The notes beneath the pieces are model-generated. The model saw nothing but the letters and a program-made list of their open reading frames with translations. It had not been told where the DNA came from and searched no databases. 64,000 nucleotides of DNA from positions 2,046,001 through 2,110,000 of the forward strand of contig OX638352.1 in the NCBI GenBank assembly GCA_951813545.1, in the 5' to 3' direction. The position numbers and the translations under genes are program-made. Each line of letters starts with the position of its first letter. Positions within the stretch are counted from its first letter, which is position 1. This document shows positions 61,696 to 64,000 of this stretch, piece by piece. Origin of the DNA: an uncultured Poribacteria bacterium (GTDB lineage: Bacteria; Poribacteria; WGA-4E; WGA-3G).

Positions 61696-62574
61696 ATGTC
61701 TAAAGACCAAGAATTCCACAATGAAATTGATGTCGTAATGCGTGTGATGCGTCATGCGCAAGCGGCTGTCAAATCAAGGTTTATTCAGGAAGTCGTTCCC
61801 AACCGCCTGACGATTGTCCAGTTTAATGCGCTACAACATCTTCATTGGTATGGGCGCGAGGCTGGCATGTCAGTGAGTGAACTTGGTGAGCACTTGGGTC
61901 TCGCTCATAACACGACATCTGGCTTAGTGAGTCGCCTTGAACGGCACGGTTGGGTAATCCGTCGTAAATGTGAGAAGGATCGGAGACGTGCGCGGATCAA
62001 ACTCACGCCGCAATCCGAACAGCTTTTCCGAGACGGTGTAGAACACGCGACGAACTTTTGGCAAAGCACCTTTGGGCAGCTATCCACGCAAGAGCAGGAA
62101 AACCTGATTGAAAGCCTGAAACGGCTGAAACAGGTGATGGCGAAACCAGTGTGGCCAAGTTATGCGCAGCTACATCCACGCGACACAGACCATTTACAAA
62201 AACGGTTTGAAGCGGATCTGGACGAACTCGCACAAGCAAAACTGAAGCTTGTCGGAATGCGATTGATCCTTGCGCAAATCGCGGAAAAGCGCAATGAACA
62301 TGAACTCGCGGCGTACTTGAACCAAGCCGCCTCCGAGGAAATACGTCACACGAACCAACTGTTGTCACTCCTTGGACATGGTGAGAATTTCGAGAGCCTA
62401 CTCTCCTCACTCGTCCATGAAGATACGCTGGTCTATGAGGAATTACTATCCTTACTCGAGACGACTCCGCATGTTGAAGAAGATGAGGAATTAACACTCC
62501 TACAACAGATGGTTCAAGATAGCCAAAGATATAGACGTTGGTTTCACAGTATCCATAAACAAACGAATCAGTGA
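61696..62574 (+). CDS. MarR-type regulator fused to ferritin-like domain
   Basis: A 292-residue protein. Residues ~10-145 form a MarR winged helix (LTIVQFNALQHLHWYGREAGMSVSELGEHLGLAHNTTSGLVSRLERHGWVIRRKCEKDRRRARIKLT). Residues ~165-285 resemble a ferritin/rubrerythrin-type four-helix bundle, with EIRH and LVYEE-like metal-ligand candidates. The fusion suggests a regulator that senses iron, oxygen or peroxide. A consensus promoter and a palindromic operator lie 100-160 bases upstream. The ECF sigma gene follows in the same direction. Confidence 0.8.
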   Translation: MSKDQEFHNEIDVVMRVMRHAQAAVKSRFIQEVVPNRLTIVQFNALQHLHWYGREAGMSVSELGEHLGLAHNTTSGLVSRLERHGWVIRRKCEKDRRRARIKLTPQSEQLFRDGVEHATNFWQSTFGQLSTQEQENLIESLKRLKQVMAKPVWPSYAQLHPRDTDHLQKRFEADLDELAQAKLKLVGMRLILAQIAEKRNEHELAAYLNQAASEEIRHTNQLLSLLGHGENFESLLSSLVHEDTLVYEELLSLLETTPHVEEDEELTLLQQMVQDSQRYRRWFHSIHKQTNQ

Positions 62575-62687
62575 CTTCTATCTTGTCAATGGCCACCTGA
62601 GTTCCTGGCTTTCCATTTCCATCGGTTTGAAAGCCTTACCGAAAGTCAGAAACCGTTTTCCCGGCTGATGACGCTTAAGAGGAGAAC

Positions 62688-63302
62688 ATGCAGTCCCAAA
62701 GTTCCGAAAGCCTGCCTCCAGAATTTTACGATGACAACGAATTAATTGAGCGATTTCAACATGGCGACACCGCCGCATTTGATATGCTCTTCACGCGCTA
62801 CCAAAAACGCACCTACCGTTTGGTACAACGCTTCGTCTCAAACCCCGAAGATGCATCGGATCTGACGCAAGATGCCTTCATACGCGCCTACCAAGGATTA
62901 GGCGACTTCAAGAGCCAATGTCAGTTTTATAGCTGGCTTTACCGAATCACGGTGAATCTCTGTATCGATTTTTTAAGGAAAAAGGCGAGATCAGAAGTGC
63001 TCTTGTATGACTCCGATGAATCCGAGGACCTGCCGATGTCAAACATCCCCGATCCGCGCTCAGAATCACCAGCACAAGCGGTTGAGAATAAGGAGTTGAG
63101 AACGCACATTCGGAAAGCAGTTCGTCGGCTTCCGCCAAAACAACGGCAAATCTTCATTTTACGACACTGGGACGGGCTATCGCTTAAAGATATTGCAGCT
63201 ACCGTTGGGAGATCCGACGGAACAGTCAAAGCCCACCTGCTTCACGCGCATCGTAATCTTCGCAGACATCTCCGTGCTTACCTGCGAGAAACAGATTTCT
63301 AA
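62688..63302 (+). CDS. ECF-type RNA polymerase sigma factor
   Basis: A 204-residue RpoE-type sigma factor. Region 2 (residues ~20-95: DMLFTRYQKRTYRLVQRFVSNPEDASDLTQDAFIRAYQGLGDF) and region 4 (~135-195: LPPKQRQIFILRHWDGLSLKDIAATVGRSDGTVKAHLLHAHRNLR). AAGAGGAG precedes the ATG. No anti-sigma gene follows; the next gene is ftsY on the opposite strand. Regulated target unknown. Confidence 0.92.
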   Translation: MQSQSSESLPPEFYDDNELIERFQHGDTAAFDMLFTRYQKRTYRLVQRFVSNPEDASDLTQDAFIRAYQGLGDFKSQCQFYSWLYRITVNLCIDFLRKKARSEVLLYDSDESEDLPMSNIPDPRSESPAQAVENKELRTHIRKAVRRLPPKQRQIFILRHWDGLSLKDIAATVGRSDGTVKAHLLHAHRNLRRHLRAYLRETDF

Positions 63303-63310
63303 AAGTTGTT

Positions 63311-63336
63311 GTATGCGCGCTCCACAGCGCGCATAC
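63311..63336. terminator. Bidirectional hairpin between sigma gene and ftsY
   Basis: An 11-bp stem (GTATGCGCGCT / AGCGCGCATAC) with a CCAC loop between two converging genes. No long T run. Confidence 0.55.
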
Positions 63337-63373
63337 CTCCAAGGTGTAGTAAAACAGTATGTTCTGAAACGTC

Positions 63374-64000
63374 CTACGCGTCTGCTGTTTCATCTGCAAA
63401 GAGTGCCTCAACGAAATCTACCGCCGCGAAATCCCGCAAATCGTCCAGTTTTTCACCAATACCGATAAGTTTGACGGGGGCACCAATCTCCGCATTCACT
63501 GCAATTACAATGCCACCCTTCGCAGTACCATCCAGTTTTGTAACCGCGACCCCTGTAATCGGCACCGCATCATTGAAAATCTTCGCCTGTATCAGGGCAT
63601 TTTGACCAACCGTTCCATCAATAACAAGAAGCACCTCATGCGGGGCGCCAGTGTGCGCTCGTCCCATCACACGCCCGATTTTTGCCAATTCATCCATCAG
63701 CGGTTTTTTGGTATGCAGTCTGCCCGCGGTATCCACAATTAGGACATCTGCGTTGCGATGCTTCGCCGCGTGAATTGCATCGAAGACGACAGCGGCAGGC
63801 TCAGCATTTTCGCCGCCCCGAATTAATTCTGCACCCGCACGCTCGCACCAAATAGCAAGTTGATCCTCTGCTGCGGCACGGAACGTATCACCCGCGGCAA
63901 CGAGTACTTGTTGCCCGTTCCCCGTAAAGCGACTCGCGAGTTTGCCGATAGTTGTCGTTTTTCCCGCGCCATTTACACCCAAGACTAAAATTGTATAGGG
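63374..64000 (-). CDS. ftsY: FtsY signal recognition particle receptor, C-terminal part
   Basis: The SRP-receptor GTPase that docks translating ribosomes to the membrane. The C-terminal NG-domain part is present: P-loop GVNGAGKTTTIGKLA, DTAGRLHTKKPLMDEL, TKLDGTAKGG and the closing GIGEKLDDLRDFAAVDFVEALF. The N-terminus is outside the window (the gene continues beyond base 64000). Its stop is at 63374. Confidence 0.95.
   Translation of the reverse strand, partial: PYTILVLGVNGAGKTTTIGKLASRFTGNGQQVLVAAGDTFRAAAEDQLAIWCERAGAELIRGGENAEPAAVVFDAIHAAKHRNADVLIVDTAGRLHTKKPLMDELAKIGRVMGRAHTGAPHEVLLVIDGTVGQNALIQAKIFNDAVPITGVAVTKLDGTAKGGIVIAVNAEIGAPVKLIGIGEKLDDLRDFAAVDFVEALFADETADA

Noticed and set aside
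1..64000. CRISPR arrays, tRNA or rRNA genes, intact insertion sequences
   Set aside because: No regularly spaced repeats, cloverleaf-like segments or transposase genes were recognised by eye in any intergenic region.

Overview
The window is bacterial chromosomal DNA, gene-dense, of moderate GC, with no rRNA, tRNA, CRISPR array or intact insertion sequence that I can see. The gene mix (three formylglycine-type sulfatases, three phytanoyl-CoA-dioxygenase-like genes, secreted LamG-type proteins, WD40 and TPR giants, a GH32-like propeller, many short membrane-anchored hypotheticals, dispersed AT-tailed repeats) resembles Candidatus Poribacteria or a related marine PVC/FCB-type lineage. This is inference from gene content: no ribosomal marker is present.

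Layout. 1-2825: two sulfatases (the first runs off the left edge). 2895-8986: a minus-strand three-gene operon of an FRG-domain protein, a 19-unit TPR protein and a 15-blade WD40 protein ending in a trypsin-like domain that has lost all three catalytic residues. 9170-13924: a third sulfatase, two PhyH-type oxygenases, a secreted LamG-like protein and polyphosphate kinase 2. 14088-19041: a large DUF4175-like membrane/coiled-coil protein and two tandem Yip1-domain proteins. 19289-23331: a tight five-gene operon (transketolase, small protein, retropepsin-like protease, cytochrome c, thioredoxin-like protein). The last gene has an in-frame TGA at its redox site followed by a SECIS-like hairpin and is the best selenoprotein candidate here. 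23417-26105: an acidic repeat protein and two tandem LamG proteins. 26335-32072: plus-strand membrane, VWA, TIM-barrel, TolB-like, cupin and aldo-keto reductase genes. 32225-36745: small membrane-anchored proteins, a mosaic paralog, structured non-coding DNA and an ECF sigma factor. 37051-46423: metabolic genes (SDR, GDPD, epimerases, HIT, PhyH-HEAT, D-2-hydroxyacid dehydrogenase). 46614-51723: an AAA-type ATPase, a GIY-YIG/coiled-coil membrane protein and a VWA-like lipoprotein. 51833-55344: a decayed copy and then an intact copy of an XPB-like helicase followed by its DUF790 (Bax1-like) nuclease partner. 55356-64000: beta-lactamase-fold hydrolase, GH32-like protein, TPR lipoprotein, kinase, ABC-F ATPase, a MarR regulator fused to a ferritin-like domain, an ECF sigma factor and the C-terminal part of ftsY.

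How the genes work together. Sulfatases, PhyH oxygenases, sugar isomerases, reductases and LamG proteins suit a heterotroph living on sulfated polysaccharide. The most unusual material is (a) the FRG-TPR-WD40/pseudoprotease operon, which looks like an undescribed sensor/effector module, (b) the putative selenocysteine thioredoxin coupled to a cytochrome c, (c) the GIY-YIG membrane protein paired with a VWA lipoprotein, and (d) a dispersed ~115-bp repeat whose AT-rich end repeatedly abuts start codons and may supply their ribosome-binding site.
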